NCBI GenBank assembly: GCA_025350305.1
Contig: JANXYC010000165.1
Location: forward strand, 1-37,030
DNA: 37,030 bases
Direction: 5' to 3'
Origin: Cyclobacteriaceae bacterium
Lineage (GTDB): Bacteria; Bacteroidota; Bacteroidia; Cytophagales; Cyclobacteriaceae
Position 1 is the first letter of the stretch. Each line of letters opens with the position of its first letter. The position numbers were made by a program, and so were the translations under genes. Positions 1 through 8,881 of the stretch are shown here, one piece after another. The notes under the pieces are model-generated. The model was not told the DNA's origin and made no database searches. It was given only the letters and a program-made list of their open reading frames with translations.

Positions 1-103
1 CAGGGCCAATGATCCGCTGGACCTTGATTTCGTAGTACTCGTAGTGGTTCGTTGTGTTCTTCGTGACCATACTTCTGACTCGCTCTTCGGCTGCAACCTT
101 ATG

Positions 104-376
104 CTATTCAATAGATTGCCTAACTTGACAAAGTAGGATTAACACGCCAGGACCAATCTGAACTAATGGGTAGTCATTAGCGGCCGTTCTAAATCTATGT
201 GTCGGGGCTCCAATAAATACACCAATTGGAAATCCCGTAGTTGATTCCCTAAAGGGATACTTATCTTTAAGTAATTGGTAAAGATCACCATGTAAATATT
301 GATCGTTTTGATCCGGCGATGTCCACCTAAGCTCAAAAATAACCTCAATTAAAGGGGCCTTTGGCAGTCTGCTCAT
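104..376 (-). pseudogene. Truncated TIGR04255-family protein
   Basis: From an ATG at 376 the minus strand reads MSRLPKAPLIEVIFELRW, the hallmark start of the TIGR04255 family (sporadic proteins of unknown function, about 260 residues). It continues through FRTAANDYPLVQIGPGVL, another family block, then diverges and stops at 104-106 after about 90 residues, so roughly two thirds of the gene is missing. The same frame stays open upstream of the ATG. It also reopens directly after the stop and runs off the window edge (HKVAAEERVRSMVTKNTT...), in sequence I do not recognise. I read this as a broken gene in a decaying region. The family assignment is from recognised motifs; its function is unknown. 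Confidence 0.6.
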
Positions 377-638
377 GCTATTACAACGAAATATAGTAAA
401 AACTCGTTTGAAAAATCGCACCAAATATTGCCCTGAAACATCCTCAAGTTTCTTAGCGATTTCTTCTGACTCGCCCTCACTATGGCGCGCGTTTGCAACG
501 CGTGTTGGTGCGCACTTCCTACGAGGCGGGTTGGGTTATCCATGGTCTCATCCTGAAACTCACTCCTTTGAATCTACAGTAGTTAAAGCTATATGTTCGG
601 CACTGAGTCGTCTCAATGAATCCATTAATCGAGGGTGA

Positions 639-791
639 GGTTGTTCAGGGTACAATTCTGGCGATGCTCCCTCATACCAAGGTCGCACCGGCACGCGCTA
701 CAAGCGCCGCGCCATAGTGGATGGAAGGATTGCTGTGAAAGTCATTAATCATTTGGGAGATGAGGTGATGAAGGTGTTCAAAGTGGGTTAA
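639..791 (+). pseudogene. 3' remnant of a DNA (adenine) methylase
   Basis: This open frame has no start codon: it is preceded by an in-frame TGA at 636-638 and ends at TAA 789-791. Its last ~25 residues, VDGRIAVKVINHLGDEVMKV followed by FKVG, resemble the C-terminal end of type III/Mod-like site-specific DNA-methyltransferases, which often finish in KVINHxGDEVxKV. None of the catalytic motifs (DPPY, FxGxG) is present. It is probably the tail of a lost restriction-modification gene. The family call rests on a short C-terminal signature, so confidence is moderate. Confidence 0.5.
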
Positions 792-810
792 GAGATCTGT
801 AGTTTCATAG

Positions 811-836
811 ATATTCCATATTCCAATATGGAATAT
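811..836. repeat. Perfect 12-bp inverted repeat
   Basis: ATATTCCATATT at 811-822 and its exact reverse complement AATATGGAATAT at 825-836 are separated by only CC. It lies 19 bp after the methylase remnant. No T-run follows, so it is not a typical intrinsic terminator. It could be a palindromic protein-binding site or a leftover of the lost genes. Confidence 0.7.
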
Positions 837-852
837 AGTCATAACACAAAAG

Positions 853-1002
853 TTGGATGATAAATACGCCAGCCATCGTGTTGCAGACTTTTATTTGCCG
901 AAATACGATGTCTACCTTGAATTTGCAGGACGATGGAACAGGAGTGACAAAGATCGCAAGCGCTATAGAAATCCTTATTGCGCTTTTGCTATCATGAAAT
1001 AA
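853..1002 (+). pseudogene. Nuclease-like gene fragment
   Basis: A short frame, open from 811, has TTG at 853 as its only plausible start and ends at TAA 1000-1002. It encodes HRVADFYLPKYDVYLEFAGR followed by WNRSDKDRKRYRNPY. The pattern VADFYLPxYxVYxEFxGxW is like the core of small PD-(D/E)XK-type nuclease domains, in which the Asp and Glu are metal ligands. Both ends of a normal protein are missing. It is either a fragment or a degraded small gene. The call is by motif resemblance only. Confidence 0.35.
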
Positions 1003-1133
1003 ATCGACGGGTTATCATCGAAGGTTTTTTTTATTTAAACAAAGTATTTTCCACATTGAACGTAGGTTTGTGAAGACCGATATTGGGTTCTGACTGAACC
1101 TGATCGGCAGGTAAGTTTGTCGCTCTAAACATT

Positions 1134-1141
1134 TACCTTTG
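1134..1141 (+). promoter_or_regulatory. Candidate -7 promoter element
   Basis: TACCTTTG matches the Bacteroidota -7 consensus TAnnTTTG exactly and lies 29 bp before the aldo/keto reductase ATG. The nearest upstream TTTG (1116-1119) gives a 14-bp spacer, shorter than the usual 19-21, so the -33 box is weak. Confidence 0.4.
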
Positions 1142-1170
1142 ATCGTTGTTTTACTAACCAAATCATTGCC

Positions 1171-2160
<990 letters not shown>

Positions 2161-2290
2161 TGTTGTGCTGGATTCTTGTTTCCGGATCCTACTTCCAGGA
2201 TGAACGAGATTGGATACTGGAAACTGATTGCTGCGGTTAGCAACCGGAATCCAGAATCTGCTCCCATCCCTCACTCGTTTCTTTGAGAAT
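2161..2290. repeat. Degenerate intergenic repeat sequence
   Basis: The stretch after the reductase has no gene. It contains imperfect inverted pieces (GATTCT...CCGG near 2171-2187 against CCGG...AGAATC near 2245-2260) and recurring GGATC/CTGGA words, the low-complexity intergenic style seen elsewhere in this window. A weak hairpin is possible, but there is no clear terminator. Confidence 0.3.
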
Positions 2291-2956
2291 TCACCGGATT
2301 TGCCTGTGCCGCACATTTCCCCAATTGTCCTTGTTCCTTTTTACCCAGTCGCGAGTTTCGTTAAGCTTCCAGGGAAGGAGACAATCAAACTGAAAAGTTG
2401 AATTCTTGGGAACATTTTTAACAATAACCTTTAACTCATCCAGGTTGTCAACCCGAATTATCTGGTTGATAGGATCCTCATCTCCAAACAGTGCTTGGGC
2501 CGTCGCCGCAGAAATGACGATGGACCCTGGTTCGGTGAGCACTTTGTCGGGACTGCCTTTCAGCAATGGAAACTCAAACATGGTGAGGAACTCCTCACTG
2601 ACATAGAACCCTCGCTTAGTAATTCGCTTATCCCCAACCGTAAGCAGACGATCACCTCCCAAATCGGACACTGCTGTATTTTTAATATTACTGTCATCTG
2701 TTTTCAAACCTTCATAGGTCGGAAGTGGAACAGATGTCCAGGAATTCACTTTGCCATCAAATGTCGCGTTGACCCACACTTGATAAAGGCGATCGGCCTT
2801 GGGATGAATGCGGTCGAAGGACAACTCATCATAAACCCATAGAAGGATCAAAAGGCTACAGGTAATGCCGATTGAAAGCCCCGTGATGTTAATAGTTGAG
2901 TAAGTCCGATTGCGAAGCAGATTCCGAAAGGTGACGACAATGTAATTTTTGAGCAT
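2291..2956 (-). pseudogene. ABC transporter permease, truncated
   Basis: The first ~210 residues of an FtsX/MacB-type ABC permease. It begins MLKNYIVVTFRNLLRNRTYS, followed by one membrane helix (about residues 20-44, ITGLSIGITCSLLILLWVYD) and the start of the periplasmic MacB_PCD domain (KRGFYVSEEFLTMFEFPLLKG). Full-length Bacteroidota members have about 790 residues and four helices. Here the sequence diverges after DNWGN and stops a few codons later, so the other three helices are lost. No ATPase partner or PadR-type regulator lies next to it. It is almost certainly non-functional. Confidence 0.8.
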
Positions 2957-3195
2957 GCCAAGAGTTGGATTTTATTAGTAGTACCATGTCCGGACCCAAA
3001 GGTTTCATGAATTTGTTGAAATCTCTCTCGCTCAAGACCTGAACTCCATATCCATACAGTCATGATTTGATCAAAAGTTGCGTAGTGATTGACGAATGCC
3101 ATTCAATTGCGGGTACAAAGAAATTCATCTGAGCCAACCCCTATAAAATCTTTAAAAACCTATGAATCCTAGTCAGAATCCCAGGAATTCTAGTC
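2957..3195. other. Gap upstream of the dcw operator
   Basis: No gene is supported here. The only structure seen is a repeated AATyCTAGTCA word (3166-3176 and 3186-3196, 20 bp apart) just before the MraZ boxes. It could be a second regulator site or part of an upstream promoter region. Confidence 0.4.
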
Positions 3196-3232
3196 AAAGG
3201 TGGATGAAAGTGGGTTAAAGTGGTTGAAAATG
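3196..3232 (+). promoter_or_regulatory. MraZ operator: three direct repeats
   Basis: Three consecutive near-10-bp repeats lie here: AAAGGTGGATG (3196-3206), AAAGTGGGTT (3207-3216) and AAAGTGGTTG (3217-3226), followed by a partial AAAATG. MraZ is known in Escherichia coli and Mycoplasma to bind tandem (AAAG)TGG-type repeats of this period upstream of its own gene. The position, 51 bp before the mraZ start, and the repeat style support an autoregulatory operator. Confidence 0.85.
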
Positions 3233-3253
3233 TAATTTTTCTCATTATGTTTG
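3224..3253 (+). promoter_or_regulatory. dcw operon promoter
   Basis: TTG at 3224-3226 and TATGTTTG at 3246-3253 match the Bacteroidota -33 TTG and -7 TAnnTTTG consensus with a 19-bp spacer. Transcription would start near 3258-3261, about 22-25 nt before mraZ. The -33 box is the end of the third MraZ repeat, so MraZ binding would block the polymerase directly. Confidence 0.75.
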
Positions 3254-3282
3254 CTTAGAAGTAAAGGACAACCACTACGTCT

Positions 3283-3726
3283 ATGACTTTCTTCACTAGC
3301 GAGTACGAGAGTAAACTTGATGCCAAAGGCAGACTGGTACTGCCTGCGAGGATCAAATCCCAGCTTCCCGAAGGGGAAAGCCAGGAATTGGTTATCCGCC
3401 GGGGCTTCGAGCCATGCCTCATTGTGTATCCGATGGTGGAGTTCAAGAAGGTCTTCTCAAAAATTTCAGGTCTCAGCGAGTTCAACGAAGAGTATCGCAA
3501 ACTTCAGCGGAACTTCCTGTCCGGAGTAGTTACGGTAGAATTGGACGGCAATGGTCGTTTCCTGATACCCAAAAACATGCTCACCTATGCTCAAATCGAC
3601 AAAGACGCGATGCTGGTAGGTACAGGTAGCAAAGTTGAAATCTGGAATCCAACAATATATGAGAAGCACCTGATCCGTGACCCAAGTGAGTTGTCAAAGC
3701 TGGCAGAGAAATATTTGAATGAGTAG
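3283..3726 (+). CDS. mraZ: Transcriptional regulator MraZ
   Basis: A DNA-binding regulator of the division/cell-wall operon, 147 residues, a normal length. It has two SpoVT/AbrB-type half-sites that pair in the MraZ fold: DAKGRLVLPAR at 13-23 and DGNGRFLIPKN at 88-98. It is the first gene of the dcw cluster and lies directly behind an operator and promoter with three (A)AAGTGG repeats, so it very probably controls its own expression and that of downstream genes. MraZ oligomerises into rings in known homologues. The ATG at 3283 puts the conserved MTFFTSEYESKLDAKGR at the N-terminus. Confidence 0.97.
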   Translation: MTFFTSEYESKLDAKGRLVLPARIKSQLPEGESQELVIRRGFEPCLIVYPMVEFKKVFSKISGLSEFNEEYRKLQRNFLSGVVTVELDGNGRFLIPKNMLTYAQIDKDAMLVGTGSKVEIWNPTIYEKHLIRDPSELSKLAEKYLNE

Positions 3727-3898
3727 CTGTTGGCAGTTGGCTGTTAGCGGTCGTCTTCGGGCTACAGGCTATAGACTTCAAGGGGATTAAATTTTTAGAA
3801 CATGGAATTATTAGAAATGGTTATGTGTGAGCAGAGAATGCTTACAAAGTTCATTGAAAAAATTGAAGGGGCTTGAAACAGCCAGAAGCTTGCAGCCA
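3727..3898 (+). repeat. Leader with AGCTTGCAGCC-type repeat
   Basis: A 172-bp gap inside an otherwise tight operon. It contains low-complexity words (TTGGCAGTTGGCTGTTAG at 3729-3746, GGGCTACAGGCTATAG at 3759-3774) and GAAGCTTGCAGCC at 3885-3897. That 13-mer recurs exactly at 12774-12786 before murG. It looks like a short dispersed repeat that settled into operon gaps. Confidence 0.5.
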
Positions 3899-4798
3899 AT
3901 GTACCATAAGCCAGTAATGTTGGCCGAGTGTTTGGAGGGGTTGAAAGTTAATCCGGAAGGCACCTATGTAGATGTAACCTTCGGTGGTGGAGGGCACAGC
4001 TTAAAAATTCTGGAACAACTGAAGGGAGGCCATTTGATCGCCTTTGACCAGGATGAGGATGCAAAAAGACAGGCTGAAAATATTCAAAGTCGTTCTTTCA
4101 CATTTTGTCAGGCGAACTTCAAATACCTGAAGCAGTATTTGAAATTGAACGGTGTCACCGAAGTGGACGGGGTGCTGGCCGATCTTGGTATTTCATCACA
4201 CCAGATCGATACACCCGAACGGGGATTTTCAACCCGCTTCGACGGGCCACTGGATATGAGGATGGATAAGAAGTCGACCCTTACGGCAGCTAAGATCTTG
4301 AATGAATACCAGCAGGAGAAGTTGCATAAGATACTGGGTATGTATGGTGAGGTGAGAAATGCAAAGACGGTAGCGGCAGCCATTGAACAACAAAGGGCTG
4401 TGAGAAAATTTGAGAACAATATGGATTTGATCAAAATGTTAAAACCGTTATCGCCCAGGGGGAAAGAGTTTAAATATTACGCGCAGGTATTTCAGGCGTT
4501 GCGAATTGAAGTAAACCTGGAAATGGAGGCCTTGGAAAGTTTTTTGAAACAATGCGGTGAAGTGATTAAGACAGGAGGGAGATTGGTGGTGATGAGTTAT
4601 CACTCATTGGAAGACAGAATGGTCAAGAATTTTATCAATACCGGAAAGGCATTCGGTGACCTGGAGAAAGATTTTTACGGAAATCCGATCAAACCTTTTC
4701 AGACGATGAACCGGAAACCGATCGAGGCATCGGAGGAAGAGGTGCGGGAGAACAACAGAGCGAGAAGCGCAAAGTTAAGGGTAGCGGAGAGGAGATAA
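3899..4798 (+). CDS. rsmH: 16S rRNA m4C1402 methyltransferase RsmH
   Basis: The S-adenosylmethionine-dependent enzyme that methylates N4 of C1402 in 16S rRNA (formerly MraW), cytosolic. From ATG 3899 the protein has 299 residues and starts MYHKPVMLAECLEGL, the family's usual N-terminus. The longer frame from GTG 3827 adds 24 residues encoded by repeat sequence and is unlikely. Seen motifs: GGGGHS (SAM loop, 29-34), FDQDEDA (49-55), DLGISSHQIDTPERGFS and FDGPLDMRMD. The C-terminal NNRARSAKLRVAER is also typical. It is second in the cluster, as in most bacteria. Confidence 0.96.
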   Translation: MYHKPVMLAECLEGLKVNPEGTYVDVTFGGGGHSLKILEQLKGGHLIAFDQDEDAKRQAENIQSRSFTFCQANFKYLKQYLKLNGVTEVDGVLADLGISSHQIDTPERGFSTRFDGPLDMRMDKKSTLTAAKILNEYQQEKLHKILGMYGEVRNAKTVAAAIEQQRAVRKFENNMDLIKMLKPLSPRGKEFKYYAQVFQALRIEVNLEMEALESFLKQCGEVIKTGGRLVVMSYHSLEDRMVKNFINTGKAFGDLEKDFYGNPIKPFQTMNRKPIEASEEEVRENNRARSAKLRVAERR

Positions 4799-4830
4799 AT
4801 GACGAATATGATTAACAATTAACGAAATAA

Positions 4831-5232
4831 ATGAGCGAGAATAAATTTCGAATTGAGCAAGAAAGGACAAATGAGACCAGGATAAAACCTTCAGGGGATG
4901 GTTCGGGGATATTCTCCGGTTTGGAAAGACGGCTGAAACTAGAAACTTATTTCGAAGAAGGCTTCCCGGTCCAATATCTGCCAAAGATCATGTTCGTCAT
5001 GCTGATCGGACTACTTTATATCAGCAACACGCATTACTCGGAAAAAACCGTGCGCCGCATCGACCATGCTCAGTCAGAAGTAGAAGATCTGCGTGCGGAT
5101 TACACCACATTAAAGTCGGACCTCATGTATGCAAGCAAACAGAGTGAAGTGGCCAGAAAAGTTAAAGTAATTGGTTTGAAAGAAAGCTTGAATCCTCCCA
5201 CTAAAGTAGCAATAAAAGAAGGTGAATATTAA
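4831..5232 (+). CDS. ftsL: FtsL-like cell division protein
   Basis: A small bitopic membrane protein of 133 residues: a cytoplasmic N-terminus of about 48 residues, one membrane helix (about 49-66, YLPKIMFVMLIGLLYISN), then a periplasmic coiled coil (about 72-110, RRIDHAQSEVEDLRADYTTL). This shape and the place between rsmH and ftsI fit the FtsL-like protein of Bacteroidota (FtsL_2 type), which in the divisome helps activate FtsW-FtsI. Its stop overlaps the ftsI start by 11 bp, suggesting coupled translation. The sequence is poorly conserved, so the name rests on topology and synteny. Confidence 0.8.
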   Translation: MSENKFRIEQERTNETRIKPSGDGSGIFSGLERRLKLETYFEEGFPVQYLPKIMFVMLIGLLYISNTHYSEKTVRRIDHAQSEVEDLRADYTTLKSDLMYASKQSEVARKVKVIGLKESLNPPTKVAIKEGEY

Positions 5233-7312
5233 GAAGTCCATATTAATACGTGTACGCGTTGCTTTTTTGGCAATTGTGGTTTTCGCTGTATGTGTGGCAG
5301 CGAAGGTTGGTCATATCCAGTTTGCGGAAGGAGAGAAGTGGACCCGGATCAGCAATGAGATATCTTTTGATTATAAGAAAGTCAACGCTACCCGCGGCAA
5401 TATTTATTCGGACAATGGCAGCCTGCTGGCCACCTCCCTGCCATTTTATAAAATAGCCATGGACCCCACCCTGGTAAAAGATGAAATCTTCCGCAAGGAT
5501 ATCGACTCGTTGTCTCTTTTACTGGCACGTTATTACAAAGACCGCTCCGCCACCGACTACAAGCGGATGATACGCGATGCGCGCGAGTCAGGCAGACAAT
5601 ACCTCATACTTAACAAGAGGCAAATAAACTTTCAAACAAAAAAGGAGATGTCCACGTGGCCCATTTTTCGTGAAGGAAGATTGCGGGGTGGTGTACTCTT
5701 TGAAAAGATGGATGTGCGCTACAGGCCTTTTTCCAATCTCAGTCGAAGGACCATCGGTTTTGTAAATGAAAACGGTAAAGGCGTAGGCCTGGAATATAGT
5801 TTTGAAGACGCATTGGGTGGTCAGCATGGCGAGGCGTTGTTCCAAAAAATTGCCGGCGACACCTGGAAACCGGTGTTTGACGCTAACAATATCAAAGCCA
5901 TCGACGGATTGGATATTCAGACGACGATTGATATTAACCTGCAAGATGTTGCTGAAACCTCACTCTACCGCGCCATGCAGCAACACCATGCGGACCTGGG
6001 AACTGTGGTAGTAATGGAAGTGAAGACAGGACACATCAAAGCGATATCTAATTTGAGCGCCGATGGTAAGGGCAACTATCATGAAGTACTGAATACTGCA
6101 GTCGGTGGTTCGATTGAACCCGGTTCCACTTTCAAGTTAGTTACTATGATGGCCTTGCTGGAAGAGACGAGTATCGAGTTGACGGACAGCATCAATACCG
6201 GAAATGGCGAATACACTTTTTATAATAAAAAAGTACACGATCACGAGGAAGGCGGTTTTGGGCGGATCACCATCAAAGATGCATTCGAGCGATCGTCAAA
6301 CATTGCCATGGCGAAATTGATGGACAAGCATTTTGGCACGAAACCGTCCAAATTTTTGCAGTATGTAGACGAACTGAAACTCTCCAAGCCATTAGGTTTA
6401 CAAATTACGGGCGAGGCATATCCCAAAATCTCCCGGCCAAAAGATAAAAACTGGAGCGGCATCACGTTGCCGTGGATGGCCTATGGATATGGTTTTGAGA
6501 TTTCACCGTTGCACACCTTAGCCTTATACAATGCGGTGGCGAACGACGGGAAAATGATCAAACCTATGTTTGTTACATCCATCAGCCAGGCGGATGAAGC
6601 AAAGAAAGTGTTTGAAACGGAGGTAATCAATCCTAAGATTTGTTCCAGGAAAACACTGAATCAACTGAAGCTCTTATTGGATGGTGTGGTTGACCGGGGC
6701 ACAGCCAAAAATTTAAAAAATTCTTACTACCGCATTGCCGGGAAAACGGGTACTGCCCAGATTTTGAAAGACAATCATTACGAGAAGAAGTACATCACTT
6801 CGTTTGTCGGTTATTTCCCGGCACATGCTCCTAAATTCTCAGCCATTGTGCTGATAAAGAATCCGAAAGGAATTTATCAGTCTGGCAATAGCGTGGCGGG
6901 GCCCGTCTTCAAAGAAATAGCGGATAATATTTATTCCCGCGATCTGGAGTTGCACTTGCCCATGGAAAAGAAGCCAGTGGTGGAGTTGGGAGTTTTTCCT
7001 ATGATTCGCGCAGGCAGACAGGATGAACTTACCATGTTATGCAACGAGTTAGGCATTTCCAACCACTCGACGACAGAAGAGGAGTGGATCAAAGCAGTAA
7101 AAAATGGCAACGCTGTAACATGGAAGAAAAACGTGGTGATCAAAGACCATGTGCCGGATGTGCAGGGCATGACCTTGCGTGATGCCATTTACCTGTTGGA
7201 GAAAACGGGGTTGCGGGTGGTGCATCAGGGAAAGGGGAGGGTGTCGGAGCAATCTCTTTCACCGGGGACGAGAATTTCAAAGGGATCACAAATTCATATT
7301 CGATTGAGCTAA
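5222..7312 (+). CDS. ftsI: Septal peptidoglycan transpeptidase FtsI (PBP3)
   Basis: A class B penicillin-binding protein, 696 residues, that crosslinks septal peptidoglycan in the periplasm together with FtsW. One N-terminal helix (about 8-27) anchors it. The dimerisation/pedestal domain follows (VNATRGNIYSDNGSLLATS, 54-72), then the transpeptidase domain with nucleophile Ser302 in STFK (302-305), SSN (358-360) and KTGT (508-511). A single PASTA domain closes the protein (about 643-696, VPDVQGMTLRDAIYLLEKTG), common in Bacteroidota FtsI and a likely peptidoglycan sensor. The start is GTG at 5222 inside the end of ftsL. The stop shares one base with the murE start (TAATG). Confidence 0.96.
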   Translation: MNIKKSILIRVRVAFLAIVVFAVCVAAKVGHIQFAEGEKWTRISNEISFDYKKVNATRGNIYSDNGSLLATSLPFYKIAMDPTLVKDEIFRKDIDSLSLLLARYYKDRSATDYKRMIRDARESGRQYLILNKRQINFQTKKEMSTWPIFREGRLRGGVLFEKMDVRYRPFSNLSRRTIGFVNENGKGVGLEYSFEDALGGQHGEALFQKIAGDTWKPVFDANNIKAIDGLDIQTTIDINLQDVAETSLYRAMQQHHADLGTVVVMEVKTGHIKAISNLSADGKGNYHEVLNTAVGGSIEPGSTFKLVTMMALLEETSIELTDSINTGNGEYTFYNKKVHDHEEGGFGRITIKDAFERSSNIAMAKLMDKHFGTKPSKFLQYVDELKLSKPLGLQITGEAYPKISRPKDKNWSGITLPWMAYGYGFEISPLHTLALYNAVANDGKMIKPMFVTSISQADEAKKVFETEVINPKICSRKTLNQLKLLLDGVVDRGTAKNLKNSYYRIAGKTGTAQILKDNHYEKKYITSFVGYFPAHAPKFSAIVLIKNPKGIYQSGNSVAGPVFKEIADNIYSRDLELHLPMEKKPVVELGVFPMIRAGRQDELTMLCNELGISNHSTTEEEWIKAVKNGNAVTWKKNVVIKDHVPDVQGMTLRDAIYLLEKTGLRVVHQGKGRVSEQSLSPGTRISKGSQIHIRLS

Positions 7313-8775
7313 TGATTGAGTTACGGGACATATTGTATACGGTGCGGATCACCGCTACTTCCGGTGACATGAATGTGGAAGTGAAAGGAGTTGCATTTGA
7401 TTCCCGAAAAGTGAAGCAAGGATACCTTTTTGTTGCGATCAGGGGTATCCGGTCGGATGGTCACAATTTTATTGACAAGGCCATTACTTCCGGAGCTATT
7501 GCAGTGGTCTGCCAGGTATTGCCAGAAAGCATACATGAAAATATAACCCACGTCACCGTAAAAAACAGCGCACATTCCCTGGGAATTATTTGCAGTAATT
7601 TTTATGGTAACCCGTCAAAGAAAATAAAATTGGTAGGAGTGACAGGCACGAACGGTAAGACAACCGTTGCCACACTGCTTTACAAATTATTTAGTTCGCT
7701 CGGCCATCGCAGCGGCTTGCTCTCGACTGTCGAGAATCGGATTCACGACCAGGTTTTTCCGGCCACACACACTACACCTGATCCGCTAGTGATCAATGAG
7801 TTGCTTGTAAAAATGATCCAGGCTGGTTGTACACATTGTTTTATTGAAGTGAGTTCGCACGCTGTAGATCAGGGAAGAACAGAAGGCTTGTATTTTACCG
7901 GTGGGGTGTTTACAAATATTACCCACGATCACCTCGACTACCACCGGACCTTTGAAAGCTACATCCGTGCGAAGAAGGGTTTTTTTGATGCGTTGTCATC
8001 GGATGCCTTCACGCTTGTAAATGTAGATGATAAGCGTGGTATGGTCATGATACAGAACTGCAAGGCAAAGAAACACACGTATGGATTGCAAAAAATGGCC
8101 GATTTCAAAGGGAAGATCATTACCAATTCAATTGAAGGTCTCGAGGTCGAAATTGGCAATCGGAATGTATGGTTCAAGCTGATTGGTGATTTCAATGCCT
8201 ACAATCTCCTCGCCGTGTATGGCACAGCGGTATTGCTGGAAGAGGATCCTGAAGAAGTTCTACTGCGACTCTCTTCGATGACTGGGGCCGTTGGACGGTT
8301 CGAGTTGGTAATGCCCGGATCTAAGTTTACAGCCATTGTTGACTATGCCCATACACCGGATGCATTGAAGAATGTTTTGGAAACCATTTCACACTTTCGC
8401 TCTGGCCAGGAGCAGGTGATATCAATTTTTGGCTGTGGTGGTAATCGCGACAAAACAAAGCGACCCTTGATGGCTGCCATTGCCTGCAAGTATTCGGATA
8501 AAATAATTTTTACGTCAGATAATCCCCGCGATGAAGATCCGATGGAGATTATACGGGAGATGCAAAAGGGAGTGGGCCCTACGGATGCCAAGAAAACACT
8601 GGTGATGGTTGATCGCGAAGAAGCGATCAAGACTGCCTGCATGCTTGCAAAAGAAAAGGACATTATCCTCGTGGCGGGTAAAGGGCATGAGACCTATCAG
8701 GAGATTAAAGGAGTGAAACGACCCTTTGATGATCGGGAAGTGGTGACAAGAATGTTAAAAATGTTTGCGAATTAA
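7312..8775 (+). CDS. murE: UDP-MurNAc-L-Ala-D-Glu:meso-DAP ligase MurE
   Basis: A cytosolic ATP-dependent ligase that adds the third amino acid of the peptidoglycan stem peptide; 487 residues. ATP loop GTNGKTT at 112-118; HDHLDYH (205-211); the carbamylated lysine is probably Lys221 in AKKGFF. The substrate motif is DNPR (403-406, DNPRDEDP), which in characterised MurE enzymes selects meso-diaminopimelate rather than lysine, so this organism probably has a DAP-type wall. The N-terminal uridine-binding domain and the C-terminal AGKGHETYQ are present. Its ATG overlaps the ftsI stop by one base. Confidence 0.96.
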   Translation: MIELRDILYTVRITATSGDMNVEVKGVAFDSRKVKQGYLFVAIRGIRSDGHNFIDKAITSGAIAVVCQVLPESIHENITHVTVKNSAHSLGIICSNFYGNPSKKIKLVGVTGTNGKTTVATLLYKLFSSLGHRSGLLSTVENRIHDQVFPATHTTPDPLVINELLVKMIQAGCTHCFIEVSSHAVDQGRTEGLYFTGGVFTNITHDHLDYHRTFESYIRAKKGFFDALSSDAFTLVNVDDKRGMVMIQNCKAKKHTYGLQKMADFKGKIITNSIEGLEVEIGNRNVWFKLIGDFNAYNLLAVYGTAVLLEEDPEEVLLRLSSMTGAVGRFELVMPGSKFTAIVDYAHTPDALKNVLETISHFRSGQEQVISIFGCGGNRDKTKRPLMAAIACKYSDKIIFTSDNPRDEDPMEIIREMQKGVGPTDAKKTLVMVDREEAIKTACMLAKEKDIILVAGKGHETYQEIKGVKRPFDDREVVTRMLKMFAN

Positions 8776-8881
8776 TGGAGGATTTGAAAAGGGGACAATT
8801 TGAAGATTTGAAAATGATAGGATTTGAAAATCTAATAGGCAAGAGATGTTTTCAATTTTCAAATTGATTAATTGAACTAGA
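8776..8881. repeat. GATTTGAAAA repeat gap
   Basis: GATTTGAAAA occurs three times (8781-8790, 8805-8814, 8821-8830), followed by the partly complementary TTTTCAATTTTCAAATTGATT (8850-8870), which could pair back to the repeats. It is the longest gap between murE and ftsW, in a low-complexity intergenic style. Confidence 0.6.

Noticed and set aside
375-638. An 87-codon plus-strand open frame between the first two gene fragments
   Set aside because: No recognisable motif, odd composition, and its 5' end overlaps the start of the TIGR04255 fragment on the other strand; likely chance.
3196-3232. Short CRISPR-like direct repeats
   Set aside because: Repeats are about 10 bp with no spacers and sit at the mraZ promoter; they are operator boxes.
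3827-3898. A 24-residue N-terminal extension of rsmH from GTG 3827
   Set aside because: Encoded by repeat-like leader sequence and absent from the family; MYHKPVMLAE is the usual N-terminus.
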